Positions 46,324-57,824 of a DNA stretch of 64,000 nt are shown here, piece after piece. A program made the translations under genes and the position numbers. Below the pieces are notes generated by a model. The model was not told the origin of the DNA, did not search any database, and worked only from the letters and a program-made list of their open reading frames with translations. This stretch comes from Axinella damicornis (taxonomy: Eukaryota > Porifera > Demospongiae > Axinellida > Axinellidae): assembly GCA_963931865.1 (NCBI GenBank), contig OZ007513.1:11371467-11435466 (forward strand). The letters are read 5' to 3'. Within the stretch, counting starts at the first letter, position 1. Every line of letters starts with the position of its first letter.

Positions 46324-47617
46324 CTAGGCATGCACGTGGCAGCATAGTAAACTTGGATTGAAGTGTCATACTGTATAAGGTCGCTTGGCATGCATGGGAG
46401 GCATGGATTTCACAATGCTAACACATGCAGCCAACAGGCCGAGAAGTCGATCATGGCACACCTTTAGCCTCGTTCCCAGGCCCCTGCAGCTGCCCAGCTT
46501 ATCATCGCTTGCAGTGCTTTGTTCAACTGAAAACGGTGCAGGCCTGGGAACGAGGCTACCACCCCTTGTTGAGACTCATACTGTAAGAAACAAAATGCTG
46601 TCAACACACTAATAGGACTTGGCCCTATGGTCAGTGTCAAGCAGTGAATTGTCCAACCCAGCCTACCAATCCCCTTCTTGGCAACCTGCCCTACAATACG
46701 CCTCCTTCAGCTCTTCACACCATAATTATATTGGTGACAATGTGGCTATCATCAGCAGATTCTCACACAATGGCATCTGACAACCGCATTGGCATATAGG
46801 TCTTTGAGACAATCAATAATTGGCCTCAGATTACTACTACTTAGTTTGGTTGGTTTCACCCAGCATTGTTTGCCGTGCATACTTAGTTGTCAATACTTCC
46901 TTTGAAAACAAAATATACTGTAATGGCACGGTCACCCCGCATGCCTGACGGTACTTGTGCTCCTGTAAACGTGAAAAAATGAATGACGTAGATTGGTGTA
47001 GTATTCTTGCAGAAACCTCATGCTTGTTACACTCATCGTTTTGTATTAGTCATAGCTCACTCACAACACATACACTCAACCACTGTTTGCTGATCCAAAC
47101 ACTTGAACATGTGATCCCACACATCAGCTCTTCATTAAACGTAGCTTTCCAATTACATTAAGTTGGTTTGTAATCATAATTATGCGCTTGTTTACAACAC
47201 GAGTTGCTTTGTAGATACGCAACATTGATATTGCATGGAATGGAGCAAGTCAAGATTTGAAACTCAGATGTGTAGCAGAAAACTACTTAATGAGGTATGA
47301 GCTTTAGCCTCATTGAGGCACTGGTCCACACTGGGTGAGAAGGCCTGGGAATGAGGCTAGCTACCTAGCCCTCATAGGAACACAAAGAGAGCGAGGGTTG
47401 TAAATCTTATTAAGAAGTACGTATGAAGTACCACACTGGCCAAGAGAATACAAGTGTGAACTCTACATTAATTAGATTAACTGTTAGCTTCCAAGTGTGA
47501 ATCCATTTTTTTTTTATATGTAAATTTATGCAATATAAAGACATTGCAAAGGACATACAGTAGCCACAGGCTAACTTGAGTATACCCAACAAAAAGATAG
47601 TTAATTATTGCGATACA
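46324..47617. other. Non-coding spacer with fold-back elements
   Basis: No gene is supported. A fold-back at about 46467-46558 has AGCCTCGTTCCCAGGCCCCT and GGCCTGGGAACGAGGCTA arms. A shorter one lies at about 47307-47361. Confidence 0.5.
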
Positions 47618-48178
47618 AACAATTAGTAAGAGAACTTTAATGCTGACGGAGTACATGCATGCGTAATATTGCCAGGTAGTTTATTCCATAAAGCACAAGT
47701 GTGAGGGACAAATGAATGTAAAAAGGAACTAGTGCGAGCAAATGGTTGATGAAAGACTAACTTAGATGCAGACCTTAGTGTAGTGGCTCTGGGTACAAAC
47801 ACACCGTAAGGAAAATATACATGGTCATGAGCTATTTTATACATTGTACACAGATTTAGGTACTTCCTACGATCCTCAAGGTTAGGGATGTTGAAAAGGT
47901 TGAGCAATTCCTCATATCCTAAGTCCCATTGCTTTGAGCACATTCGTAGTGCAAACTTCTGCACTCGTTCCAGTTGTTGGATGTCTCTTTGCAAGTAAGG
48001 GTTCCAGACTTGGCTAGCATATTCGGTATGAGGCCTCACCAAAGTAAGGTACAGTTGGAACAGACTTTGTGAATCCATGTTCTTATAGAATCGTCTGTAT
48101 AGCATACCAATCAGCTTCTTGGCTTTAATGCAGATGTCGTTAATGTGGTCTGACCAGCAAAGAGTGGATGTGAGGCGT
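47618..48178 (-). mobile_element. 5'-truncated non-LTR retrotransposon (LINE), RT C-terminal region
   Basis: One open frame of about 180 codons encodes the region after the polymerase active site of jockey/CR1/I-type reverse transcriptases. It reads WSDHINDICIKAKKLIGML, then LYLTLVRPHTEYASQVWNP, then a LERVQKFALRM helix and a tail near TAA at about 47623. The frame has no internal stop, so insertion was fairly recent. The catalytic YxDD part and endonuclease are absent. It is a dead-on-arrival copy. Confidence 0.85.
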
Positions 48179-48389
48179 AGGCATTAATCCTATCTGGAAG
48201 CTAGCCCCGCATTCCAACTCTTCATACTCATATTGATTACATCATCCTGATTATACATACATCATTAGTTGTCGGAGTTGTTCATGCATGTGTTCAGTAT
48301 ACTAACTGGTAAAGGTCCTCCAACTGAAGTTTGAACTTCATGCAAATTCATTGTTGATGCTACAAACAAGCTCATTTAATCATTTTTAC

Positions 48390-48482
48390 CTCTTGCAGTG
48401 TGGCAGCATGTTCCATGCACTGCACTGCAGCGATGGGGGTAATATTATTGAATGCTATCATGACATCACTGCCAGTGCGCCA
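48390..48482 (-). CDS. Orphan 31-codon exon
   Basis: A 93-bp open segment, phase 0 at both ends, lies between a CCTTTTACAG acceptor and an AAGAG/GTAAAA donor. It reads WRTGSDVMIAFNNITPIAAV and continues. Its position and strand would allow it to be an upstream exon of the CUB/collagen gene, but the next exon found (46323-46263) needs phase 1, so at least one link is missing. No family recognised. Confidence 0.35.
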
Positions 48483-49093
48483 CTGTAAAAGGATAAGGAT
48501 TAAATTGTTTCAACCTAGCTTTGGTCATCTTAGTCAGTTCTCTTCGGTGCCTCCTCTGTCATAGTTAAAGAATGTGCACACAAATGCAGCCTAATTTTCT
48601 CGGCAAGGACTCAGGATTATCAATTAGGTCCTAATAAGGTAGGTTTCCTAGTTACATACAGGTACGTAGCTAGGCGGAGTAGCAATGCTTAGAAGTGCAT
48701 AAACTCTTACTCCTCCTAGTGACCAGTCTCCTCCTAGCAACCGTACAAGTCGACTGACTTCATTGGCCTTTGAGAGATGCAGAGTCTAAACTGACCTTCC
48801 CATTTTTTCTGAGCATTACATGTTCAAAGAACTCTATAATTATGATAATGTTTTATAACATACAGTCGATCTGAGAGGAGTATATGTAAGTATCCAGGAT
48901 TATGAGTAGCTGGATACGCATGACATTGTGTATTTGAAAGCGTATTGGCCAGGGAGTTGGGCGAGCTGAGTACTTTCCCTTTTCTCAATTGTGGTTAAGT
49001 AGTTGAAGGGCTTACTCCTAGTGCTAAATATGTATTCAGAACATCCTGAGATTTAAACTTCAGTAGCTCCCATGCTCATTTTGAGCCTCGCTT

Positions 49094-49176
49094 CTCGTCC
49101 GATCACGCAGTGTTGGTATACTGTTTAGTACTTGGATGGGTGACCGCCCGGGAACCACAGGTGTTGTAGGCTTCTT
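49094..49176 (+). pseudogene. 5S rRNA-derived remnant
   Basis: CTCGTCCGATCACG, then TTAGTACTTGGATGGGTGAC and CGCCCGGGAACCACAGGTGT and TGTAGGCTT match the 3' two-thirds of eukaryotic 5S rRNA, including the internal promoter region. About ten bases of the A-box area are missing, and the 5' third is replaced by unrelated sequence. It is therefore a pseudogene or the head of a 5S-derived SINE, not a working 5S gene. Confidence 0.85.
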
Positions 49177-49548
49177 AGAACATTGTCCTGTACTTGACTA
49201 TAATGCACACACACGTGATTGAGTGCCAAGTTAACTGGCGACAGACTTGTTCTTCCTCGTGAGCACTTCTAATTTCTTGATTTGTGGGTTGGCTGTAAAT
49301 CACAGTAGCACTAATCCAGGTGGCTTTGAACAGCGACCGGTTATGGTTATGCTAATCTGTGCATGCTAAGTTTGTAGCTACTTGTTTAAACACAACATTT
49401 ACATCCTGTTCTGTGGGTTGAACCGGTTAAGTTATATACCTATATATGCTTGCAGCAAACAACACAGCCATTCAGTGTACATTTGCATCATGCAGTTGAG
49501 TTGCAGAAGAGGCAAAGAAGGCATTGTTCACTTCCACCCGTGTTCAGG

Positions 49549-50849
49549 ATGAGATACCGCACACTACTGCTCTCTATGCTATTTGCAGCGACGGAATCAT
49601 GGGTAGCGCTCAGACCATATGAGGTAATATTTAGTACAGCAGTTAAAGAGTATTCCTGAGAGGGAGTTACATACTAGGGCACAACATTTGAAGCAAGAAC
49701 TTCATGCTCTGAGAAACGACAAGATCTTGTGTTACCTGTAGCTGTCAATGTGTGACTTAGCGTAACAATAATGTTACTAATGAAACATTGCATGGGATTG
49801 GTACATAGGCAGTTTACCTTTTGTTAAAGCAACTTGAGCTATAATTATAGGAACAGCTTGACAGGCAATGATGAGCACTACATTATCACTTCAGGCAATG
49901 TCTATACGTAAAACTTGTACTTCGCTGTATTAAGTTCTGTGCTCTGTGTATGACTGTTACCTGAACCTTCTGTTGGTTATGAGTCCCAGATGTCCTCTTC
50001 TCGGCTTTGGCACTGAGCTATTTATTTTACTCCGTGACCTGTTTGAACACTCATACATTTTTCAACATACATATTATACATATTGGCCAACACCCCCTGA
50101 ACAAAATACAAGATTGTATTCCGAGACTCTCTACATGTAGCTAATTTTGCTGTTCCATTGGACAGATAGAGTGTACGGATAAAGGTATCCTGAGGAAGTA
50201 CAGTCAAACCTCCGATAGTGGACCCGCCAAGATAGGGACACAATAATTATAATAAACCTCTCTACAAAGGACGCTTTTCAAGGTCCCAAATAATTGGTTT
50301 GCCTATGGTTCTAATACATTTTGAACATCCGAGAAGAGGACAACCTCTCTGCAAAGGACAAAAGACTTGAATTTATGTTGTTCCCAAATTAAGTGTCATT
50401 TGTTCGGAGGTTTGACTGTATTAGTATACATGTAGCTCAATGTCACCAATAGGGTAATACTGCTCTCCTGTTATTCTCATTGACAGGAAGGAGAATATCA
50501 ATCATACAAGGACACTCTGCACTATGTAAATCCGAACAAGCGAGCCTCCAATCAAGACATTAGACGTGCTAGACACGGGTGTTTCTCCAACTGCAACTGG
50601 TACCTTTACTTAACCAAAAATTATATTAGCTTTGGTTCATGTTATACGGAATGCAAACTACGTTTCCCCGATCTACCACAAACTGTTCCTACCACATCGC
50701 CAGTGACAGCTGGTTCCGGATCCGGAGTAGGACTGAGTGATCCAGAATTTACTGGTGACCCACTCTTCCCTATTGGCCAGGCTCCACCTCAACAAGCTGC
50801 CACTGCTGGAACCACCGACTGGTTGCTGCCTCACGATCATGCAGGGTGA
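49549..50849 (+). CDS. Small secreted cysteine-containing protein, two exons
   Basis: Exon 1 (49549-49623) encodes 25 residues starting MRYRTLLLSMLFAATESWVA, a good signal peptide. It ends at GAG/GTAATA in phase 0. Exon 2 (50487-50849) opens after CATTGACAG in phase 0 and runs 121 codons to TGA. The 145-aa product has a mature domain of about 60 residues with four cysteines spaced CFSNC...SCYTEC, a basic NPNKR stretch, then a Ser/Thr/Pro/Gly-rich tail (about residues 85-145). I do not recognise the family; a four-cysteine secreted peptide or matrix factor fits. The intron begins with sequence that is repeated just after the stop codon, suggesting an old tandem duplication. The ATG is chosen because the hydrophobic leader follows it directly. 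Confidence 0.7.
50201..50418. mobile_element. 218-bp pogo/Tc1-type MITE
   Basis: The ends are CAGTCAAACCTCCGATAG and, inverted, TTCGGAGGTTTGACTG. TA flanks both sides (50199-50200 and 50419-50420). CAGTCAAACCTC termini are those of Tigger/pogo-like derivatives. Internal CCTCTCTACAAAGGAC and CCTCTCTGCAAAGGAC are direct repeats. It lies in the intron of the small secreted protein gene, 68 bp before its exon 2. Confidence 0.9.
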
Positions 50850-53184
50850 CGAGGGAGTTACTAGGGCACAACATTTGTAGCTAGCAACAACTGGGGCAAA
50901 ACAAGATATTGCACTATGAATAGCTGTGTAGCTTCACAATAATGTTACAATTTCCTGTAACAACTTATACAATTACCTGCAACATCATAGGGATAGGTAC
51001 CTGGTTAGTTTACCTTGTACTTGGTTTCTGTTTAGTGAGCTATTCTACGGAAGAGCTTGCTAGGCATTATCTTTATGCATGTAAAACTTGTACTGTATTA
51101 GGTTCTGTGCTGTTACTTGAACCTTCTGTTGGTTTTGGTACTTAGATTTAAGCTGTTTGGACAAATACAAATACACGGGATTAATCATTCAACGTCTTTC
51201 TACTACTAGCCTAGTACCCAGGCTTTGCATCCCAGATTTTGCCACACAGTTTCAATACTGCAAGACAAAATCTGTGATGGAAAAAAAGCTAAGACAGCTG
51301 GGCTATCATTGGTTTTATCCCATTTACAATAGATGTAGCCTAATCTAGAATGATATTGACAGAGCTAGAGAGACACGTAAGATACAAGCAATCTACATGC
51401 ATGTAGGTGCCACGGCAAGTCAATGGCCTAACACGCGGCCATTGACGGCGCGCGCATGTATTCCTCCTTTGACCTCAAGGTTAATTAAACCTGTGGCCTA
51501 GCGATATTCCACCGGAAAAGCACAGCAGTTGGTCACGACGATAGCAGCAACATTCCTACTGTTGTCTACGTTCTGAGACGGTGCTCTCTGACAGGCAGTT
51601 TATCTTTGAGGTTCGTTACTATATAACCCGATCTGGCATCACCCCTACCCCTTCCGTATAGCTAGCTAATGGAGAAATTGTAGCCAGCTAGGAAAATATC
51701 GCGGATGTTTAAAATACTCTCCTTTGAAACTAGGGTGGCTATAACAGCCTTTTTGATAGTTCAAAACTGATTGTAATAATATTTCTTAAAGGTATTTTGT
51801 CTCTTGTATGCGCAACCTGATTGCACACCACAAATTTTGCAGTGGGACTTTCTTTACGAAAGTACCCCAGATGGGCAGGAAGCAAATTCATGCTTATTTG
51901 AAGCCCTTTCCTGGGAAGGGAAACCTAGAGAAAAACTCTTCCTAGGTACAACTAGTGCAACTCGAACCTGTGGCTTCTCACACCACAGTCGAGTGCTTTA
52001 TCCACTTGGCCCCACAGTCAACCCGGATGAGGTATACTAGGTGTAATGCTAGGTCCTTTTAATAATGATAACTACATGTCCGAAATACCTAAAGCTCATG
52101 GTACAACTATAGCTTGTACCATGGTTGGTGGAGGTGCAGTATATCCCTAGCCTCATTCCCAGGCCTACCGTAGGCGCTCTAATAAAAGGTGCCCTTATAA
52201 AATAGTTACGATCGGCGGGGGCGCCTTCATTGGAGAGAGAAAAATTGCTGCGGACTCTTGGGCCGCCTTGTTTAGAGAGGCGCTTTGTATTTAGAGTGAC
52301 ATTACAGTCGTCAATGTCCGCGTGCTGATCGGTGTTCTCCTGTAGCGAACTCAAGCACTTCCCACTGTCCAAATTCGCCAATTGTCTGCCAGCCGTCTGC
52401 ACTGTGGGACTGGTCGTGCGAAAATCTCAGTTATTGGAAGGCACCCCCCCCCCCCCCCCCCCAAAAAAAAATATATATTTCTATGGCTAGAGGGCGCCCT
52501 CTTTAGAGCAGAAAAAAATATATTCGGGTCGTGGGGGCACCTTTATTGGAGAATGAAGGCCTGGTATTAATCGTCACGTGATTGATGTCTGGTGGACATA
52601 GGGGAGGTGTGGCCCAACCGCAATAAGTTTAAAAACTAGCCGACCAAGTTGTGTAGGTCGTCTGAGAGTCTCGACTAGCTGTGGAGCGTTTGAACCGAGC
52701 CGACTGCACGCCCTACGTCCACGTCGCATCCATCTGATGTCACTCACATGATGAATGATACCAGGCCTTCCTCGTTCTTCGCCGCTCTTCAGCATCCGTG
52801 TATTATTGTCAACGCAAACTGAAGAACAGAAAGAACGGGGTAGGCCTGAGAACGAGGCTAGTACATTCCTAGGGTATGTTGATGTACCCTGCGTTGTGGA
52901 TTACGTAGGTGGGTGCTAATTGGGGCTGGTGTGAGCGAGCCTCACACAGTTGTACGTGGTATGTTGGCTGGATCGTGGAGGAATTATATCAAAAGTATGT
53001 ACGTCTAGGGCACGTTCATCGCCCCACAGTGAGGCAAGCTCTCAAAGGATGCTTTAAACATGTATGAGCGTGAATGTGCTTAGACTTGGCTGTGCTGCTA
53101 TGCTCACGATTAATTCGTCAGAGCCCTGCTTCTCTTCATGGATAGCATAGTCATGTCAACTAACTTCTTGTTGTCTACTGCATG
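50850..53184. other. Repeat-rich spacer
   Basis: No gene is supported. 50850-51145 is a diverged copy of the preceding gene's intron start (GAGGGAGTTACTAGGGCACA, CTTGAACCTTCTGTTGGTT). A fold-back lies at about 51208-51300 (GCATCCCAGATTTTGCCACA against GACAAAATCTGTGATGG). A SINE lies at 51850-52025. Segments at about 52147-52290 and 52440-52560 share GGGCGCC and CACCTTTATTGGAGA motifs. A half fold-back lies at 52775-52861. Confidence 0.5.
51850..52025 (-). mobile_element. tRNA-derived SINE, copy B (uninterrupted)
   Basis: On the minus strand: AAGTGGATAAAGCACTCGAC as the A-box region, then CCACAGGTTCGAGTT as the B box. GTACCTAGGAAGAGTTTTTC and GGCTTCAAATAAGCATG follow, in the same order as copy A at 26655-27405. 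The uninterrupted body confirms where copy A was split. Confidence 0.85.
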
Positions 53185-56027
53185 TTACACGCATCCAGCA
53201 TGATCGAGGGCGTACAACCTGCCAGTAGTCTTCATAACCAGCTCCAGACGTGAAGTTAACTGTTTTGCGAAATGGTCGTAAAGGCCCACCGATATATGCA
53301 AATGGCGCACTGCTGATAGGTAGACCTTGATTGAGGAATGGGCGAGGCCTTCCTTTGCCAGGTAGCTCACAAACATTAGCAGAGTTTCTTCATAAGTTGG
53401 TATGGGTGGTTTTTATTTTACCAGCTGCAGGCTGCAGAAAGAAAAGTACGTGCTTCTGCCCAGCCAGGTAGGATTTATGAGTTAGACCTTGGTGATAGTA
53501 GCGCTGAACAGCTGACTGAAAGCTGGAGAGGTCCAATCTGGACCGGTCACTGCTAAGATCTGCAGGAGTTCGGCTGGGAGTGGGGTTGGGAGCAAGTCGG
53601 CCTGTGGGTTAGCAAGAAAAAATGAGTGCATGTTGTAACGTGATAGCTGATCGGCTGTACAGTTGAGTGCCCCTGCCAGGTGCTCTATACTGATGGAAAT
53701 ATCAAAGTGCGCACAGAAGAACCATAAAGCGCGCAGTAGGTGCATGACTTGATCTTCTCTGGCAGAGCCTTTGCTGATGGCTGCAGCCACCCCTGTATTG
53801 TCGCACTGGAAGTGTACCCATTTGAGTGCCATTAAACTACCCCACACCGTGCAGCTCAGGACTATTGGAACAAGCTCCTTTGCCATGATTGGGATTGGGA
53901 GCCATTCTTGAGGCCATTGCCACTGCAGCCAGTTTCCCTCGCAGAAGGCTGCACATCCCCACGAATCAGATGCATCTGTCTGGATGGTCAAGTCTGGAAC
54001 CTGGGATTGTGCCACGAGCTGCAGGGAGCTTAGAATAAGTGCCACCAAGACAGATCAGAGCGAAACTCTTCGTTCAAACGAGTGTAATAGTCCAGCTCTG
54101 GCACTCTAGCTGCGATACTGTACATATGGCGTACAAATGTGCACCCATGGGTGGACAACTTTGGCGGCATGTTGTAACAGTCCCACCAGGGAGAGAATCT
54201 CCCTCTTTGTGGCTTTCTTTTTGCCCATCCACTCACGGATGGTGGCCCGGATCCTAGCGAGCTTCTCCTCTGGCTGTCAGGCCTCCATTCAAATGGTCAC
54301 CGGGCCCACCACCTTCTCTATTGCTAGGGGGATCCCCAACATCCGACACACCTCAATAAGCAGCTGCAGGTTGTGGTGACACTCAGTGAGAAAGTCATCC
54401 AGGTAGTGCAATAGGAAGGTGCTGCCCAGGTGCTTTAGAATCCTCTCAGCTAGGATATTGAACAGCTTTGGGGCAGAGCGCAAGCCGAATGGGAGACAGG
54501 CATCTATGTAGATAGCATCTCTCCAAGTCATTGCCAGGAGGTGCCTATCAGCTGGATGTACCGGTATTAGGTGAAAGGCGCTCTTTATATCGATTTTTGC
54601 CAATAGGGTCCCTGGGCCTAGTGCCACGATCTTCTGAATCGCATCGTCAATTGTGATGTAGGTCATACTGCTATCTCTTTGGGGATACCGCTCTTGCCCT
54701 GTGGGTAAGATAGGTCGACAATGAGGCACCATTTGTTGACCTGGTGCGCTTTGGGGATGACACCAAACCAACTAACATGAGCTGCTGGGATACTACTCCT
54801 TTGGAAGGGGCCCACTACACGGTGCTCCTGGACCTCAGCAGCTAGGTACCGGTCAATGACCTCCGGGTGGTGTAGGGCTGACTGCATGTTACACTTTGCT
54901 GATTTCAAATTGGAGGGAGGGTTGCTATAGCCAATTCGGAAGCCTTCACTGAGGCCTTTCAGGAAGAAGTGCACCAACTCCCGATGTGGGTAACTTATCA
55001 GTAAATGCCGCCATGCTGGCAGTATCAGAGGGGTCGTAATAGTGCAGGCTGCTGGGGGGACCTGTGGGGGTCCAGTGAATGGGGCAACAATGTGGCACCC
55101 TGCTCTGCTGCATCCAGGCCACCTCAGCGTGAAGGGATAGCTATTGACAGAGTGGTACCTCCATCAAAGTGCCATCATCCATGAAGTGACTAAGGGTGAC
55201 TGTTCCTCCCATAGTGAGCCAATCTGGGTGTTTGGATTAATTTTGTCACTTATTGAGGCATTATTACTATATAGTACTACAGCCGTGCACCTGCCCAGAA
55301 GCCCCCACAAGCTGTGTGTTGATTAAGCAACCTCAGCCTTAACATAAGAGTTCACCTGTTGATGATCTCATTATGGTCACCTATCACACACAGGAAAGTG
55401 GTAACTCAATAATCTGCATACTGCAGTTGTCATGGAAGTTTTGTCTATAGTACTTAGGGGAAGGCAAGTTCCTTTTTGAGCCCTCATAGGCAGTACTTAA
55501 TAGGGGCAGTAGCACTGGGTATGTAGGGGGCCCTGACTGCGGCTGGGTGCTCTGAAGCTTGGCTGGTTTAGGCGGCGCCAAGGGCAATGGAGTGCTTGTG
55601 GTCTTTGTCAGGTGCTTGGGGGTCCCTGGAGCAGTACAGGCATGTATGTGAGTACTTGCAGCCGGCATAAACACAAGTGGAGTCTGGGCTGTGGTTCCAG
55701 CAGAGTGGACCGCTGCGAGGGCGTGGGTTGGACCTGGTAGGTGGGGGTGCACGTGGGTGGGTAAGGGGTTGGGTAGGGGGTTGAGTAGGTGGAGTGGGTG
55801 CCCAGTCGCAGTCCTCAGTCCGGGGGTTGCAGCCACCATCTGGCGAAAACGGCGGTCGTATCCCAACCACGAGTCCCCTCATATTCCATGCAGGCCTCCA
55901 CAATCAGGGCCATGTAGCCCAACATGTCCTGGTTCCTCTCTGGGAACTTGGCCAAAACAACTCTGCCTGGATACCCAAATGATCCGGCAGCAACTTGGCC
56001 ATGTCTAGGAACTCACCTGCCCGAAGG

Positions 56028-56592
56028 CGGCGAGAGGGCATGCAACGTTCATAGACGGCAAAAATGCTGAGTGTTACTAAATATTTTTGACTGTATAAGC
56101 ACGTGAACGTAGACGGGCGCCCCTTATGCGGTCACGTTTGTACTTTAATACGAGATGGCTGGCATTCCGTCTGCAGCGTTCGTCTTTGGCGAGGACCTAG
56201 CTACCTAGCGTGAGCTCCTTTCGATGCTATCATTCCCTCCCTCCAACTTACGCAACAGCAAACATTGAGCTGTTGTGCTGTTGTTCAGAGTGGCGAATGT
56301 TGGCTTGCATCCGGCGATACTTTCTCAGAATCTGGGCCTGCTACGCTGGTAGGAGAGGTACCCGGACTAGAAGAAGTATTTGGGCTAGAGATCGCTTGGA
56401 CGGCGTTTCTATACTGACATTGGTAGCACTCATCTTCCTTGCCCCAGGAAAAGTTCCGTTGAACGTCCGTAACCGTACCATGCACGCAATTTCACGTGCT
56501 TAACCGGAAACGTTATTTTTAGTAACACTCGTCAGCACTATGCCGTCTATACGTGCGCTATAGGAAGTTGCATGCCACCTTCGGCGGCTCGA
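56028..56592. mobile_element. About 565-bp fold-back nested in the DIRS gag
   Basis: The left arm has CCCGAAGGCGG, GCATGCAACG, ATAGACGGCA and TGAGTGTTACTAAATA. The right arm at about 56509-56592 inverts the same order: TTAGTAACACTCGTCA, TGCCGTCTAT, GTTGCATGCC, CCTTCGGCGG. No transposase frame. The insertion separates the two gag segments of the DIRS element. Confidence 0.7.
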
Positions 56593-56809
56593 TGCGCCCT
56601 TGGCTTAACTAACTTGCAAGGCACCTGGGAAGTCCAGCGCCAATGGAGAGTGTAGCCGTTGCTTCCAAGGGCTCAGTGGGTGCCCTCTCACTAATTGTGG
56701 GGACATGGTCAAGCGTGCCAGCCGGGAAGTCCCCCGTAGCTGTAACAGGAGGAAGGCGCCTTAACATAACAGCACACATGTAAGGGGGCACATGAGTTGC
56801 AATAAGAAG

Positions 56810-57030
56810 AATGCACCAACAGACAGCATAAGTATGAGGATTACAGGAGTGTGCGCTCTGGCTAAGTAGGAGAAATGCGCCGACAAACAGCATAGGTAAC
56901 TGGAATTACAGGAGCGCGCTCTGGCTGAGGTAAGTGGAAATGCACTAGCAAACAGCATAGATAACTTGGGTTTCAGGAGCAGGTTCTAGCTGCATGAAGC
57001 AGGGAGGAGATGCACCAACAGACAGCAGCT
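56810..57030. repeat. About 65-bp tandem repeat, four degenerate units
   Basis: CCAACAGACAGCAT or ACAAACAGCATAGG starts units at about 56816, 56881, 56948 and 57013, each with TTACAGGAGCGCGCTCTGG-like sequence. It lies within the DIRS-derived region between gag remnants. Confidence 0.75.
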
Positions 57031-57327
57031 TTTAGGATCACAAGTTGCACGCTCAGCCTAATCGAAACAGTACAAATGGTTGGCGCGCCAATAACACACA
57101 AACGGCTTACCCGCGTCCGTCGAGGTTCCCCCGGACGTCCCCAGAGATGGATGGCCAGCTTTCATGGCCTCCACCACCGCCTTAACCAACTCCGGGATGG
57201 CGGCTGATGTGAGAGCATCCCCGGTTCGGGGGTTTGGTGTCAGGACTGGCCATTCTGTGCAGGAACCAATGAAGAAAACGGCCACGGGAACATTATCACA
57301 CTGCAAAGAATACTTAGTTGAAACTAC

Positions 57328-57425
57328 CTAGCCTCGTTTCCAGGCCTTCTAACCCAGCATTTGTCCCACATTGTATTACTGCAAGCGACAAACGCTGGGA
57401 TGGGAAGGCCTGGGAGTGAGGCTAG
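57328..57425. mobile_element. Fold-back element, about 98 bp
   Basis: The outer arms are CTAGCCTCGTTTCCAGGCCT and GGCCTGGGAGTGAGGCTAG. The inner arms are CCCAGCATTTGTCCCAC and GCGACAAACGCTGGGAT. Inner arms of this type also occur at about 20700 and 21000 inside the 2.56-kb element, and at about 51220. Confidence 0.85.
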
Positions 57426-57824
57426 AAACTACCCACTGAGTGGTTGGTTAACTGAGCTCTCCTTGGAAAGGTTTGTTCTTTAAGAAGCTTGAAGGAGTGG
57501 CTCTTTGGAATGGCAGATTGGTAGACATATTCTCTTCGTGGTATTTAACAGTTAGGTAGGCATCCATCTGCTAGTGTTACGTAGTTACCTGGTTCATCTA
57601 ACGGTTTGCAGTGGTGGAGTTCACTAGCTGAAACCATGAGTAACCATGCACTCTATGGGATATTTTGACTTGATGACCTATCTTGACCTCTAGCTGCATG
57701 TTATGCTCATGATCTTTCATATTTGCAGGTGAATAATTGATTGAAGACAGTTATTAGTGGGACATGGCTGACAGTGATTGAGCTTTTATTCATGGGTTTC
57801 TCTAACAAATACACTAGTTGAAAT

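Larger units (their letters stand above)
53185..57306 (-). mobile_element. Degenerate DIRS-type (tyrosine recombinase) retrotransposon
   Basis: Remnants in minus-strand order. About 57306-57058 is a possible gag start. At 55903-55384 is a Pro-rich gag segment with a zinc-knuckle-like C-H-C-C-H-C-C pattern (CKYSHTCLYC). At 54977-54289 is reverse transcriptase, with LAKIDIKSAFHLIPVHP, LPFGLRSAPKLF and the YLDDF active site. At 54048-53482 is RNase H, with IQTDASDSWGCAAF, then CDNTGVAAAISKGSA and LNCTADQLSR. At 53376-53185 is the N-terminal part of a tyrosine recombinase (YLSAVRHLHI). RT without integrase, followed by RNase H and a recombinase, is the DIRS order. Several frame changes (about 54740 and 54040) and truncation of the recombinase show the copy is dead. 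A fold-back has inserted into gag. Confidence 0.85.

Noticed and set aside
14960..52462. Poly-C and poly-G runs (for example 14960, 22613, 29140, 33806, 34567, 52445) as functional motifs
   Set aside because: Mononucleotide runs of 15-25 bases are common here and may vary or reflect sequencing limits. No positional logic was seen.
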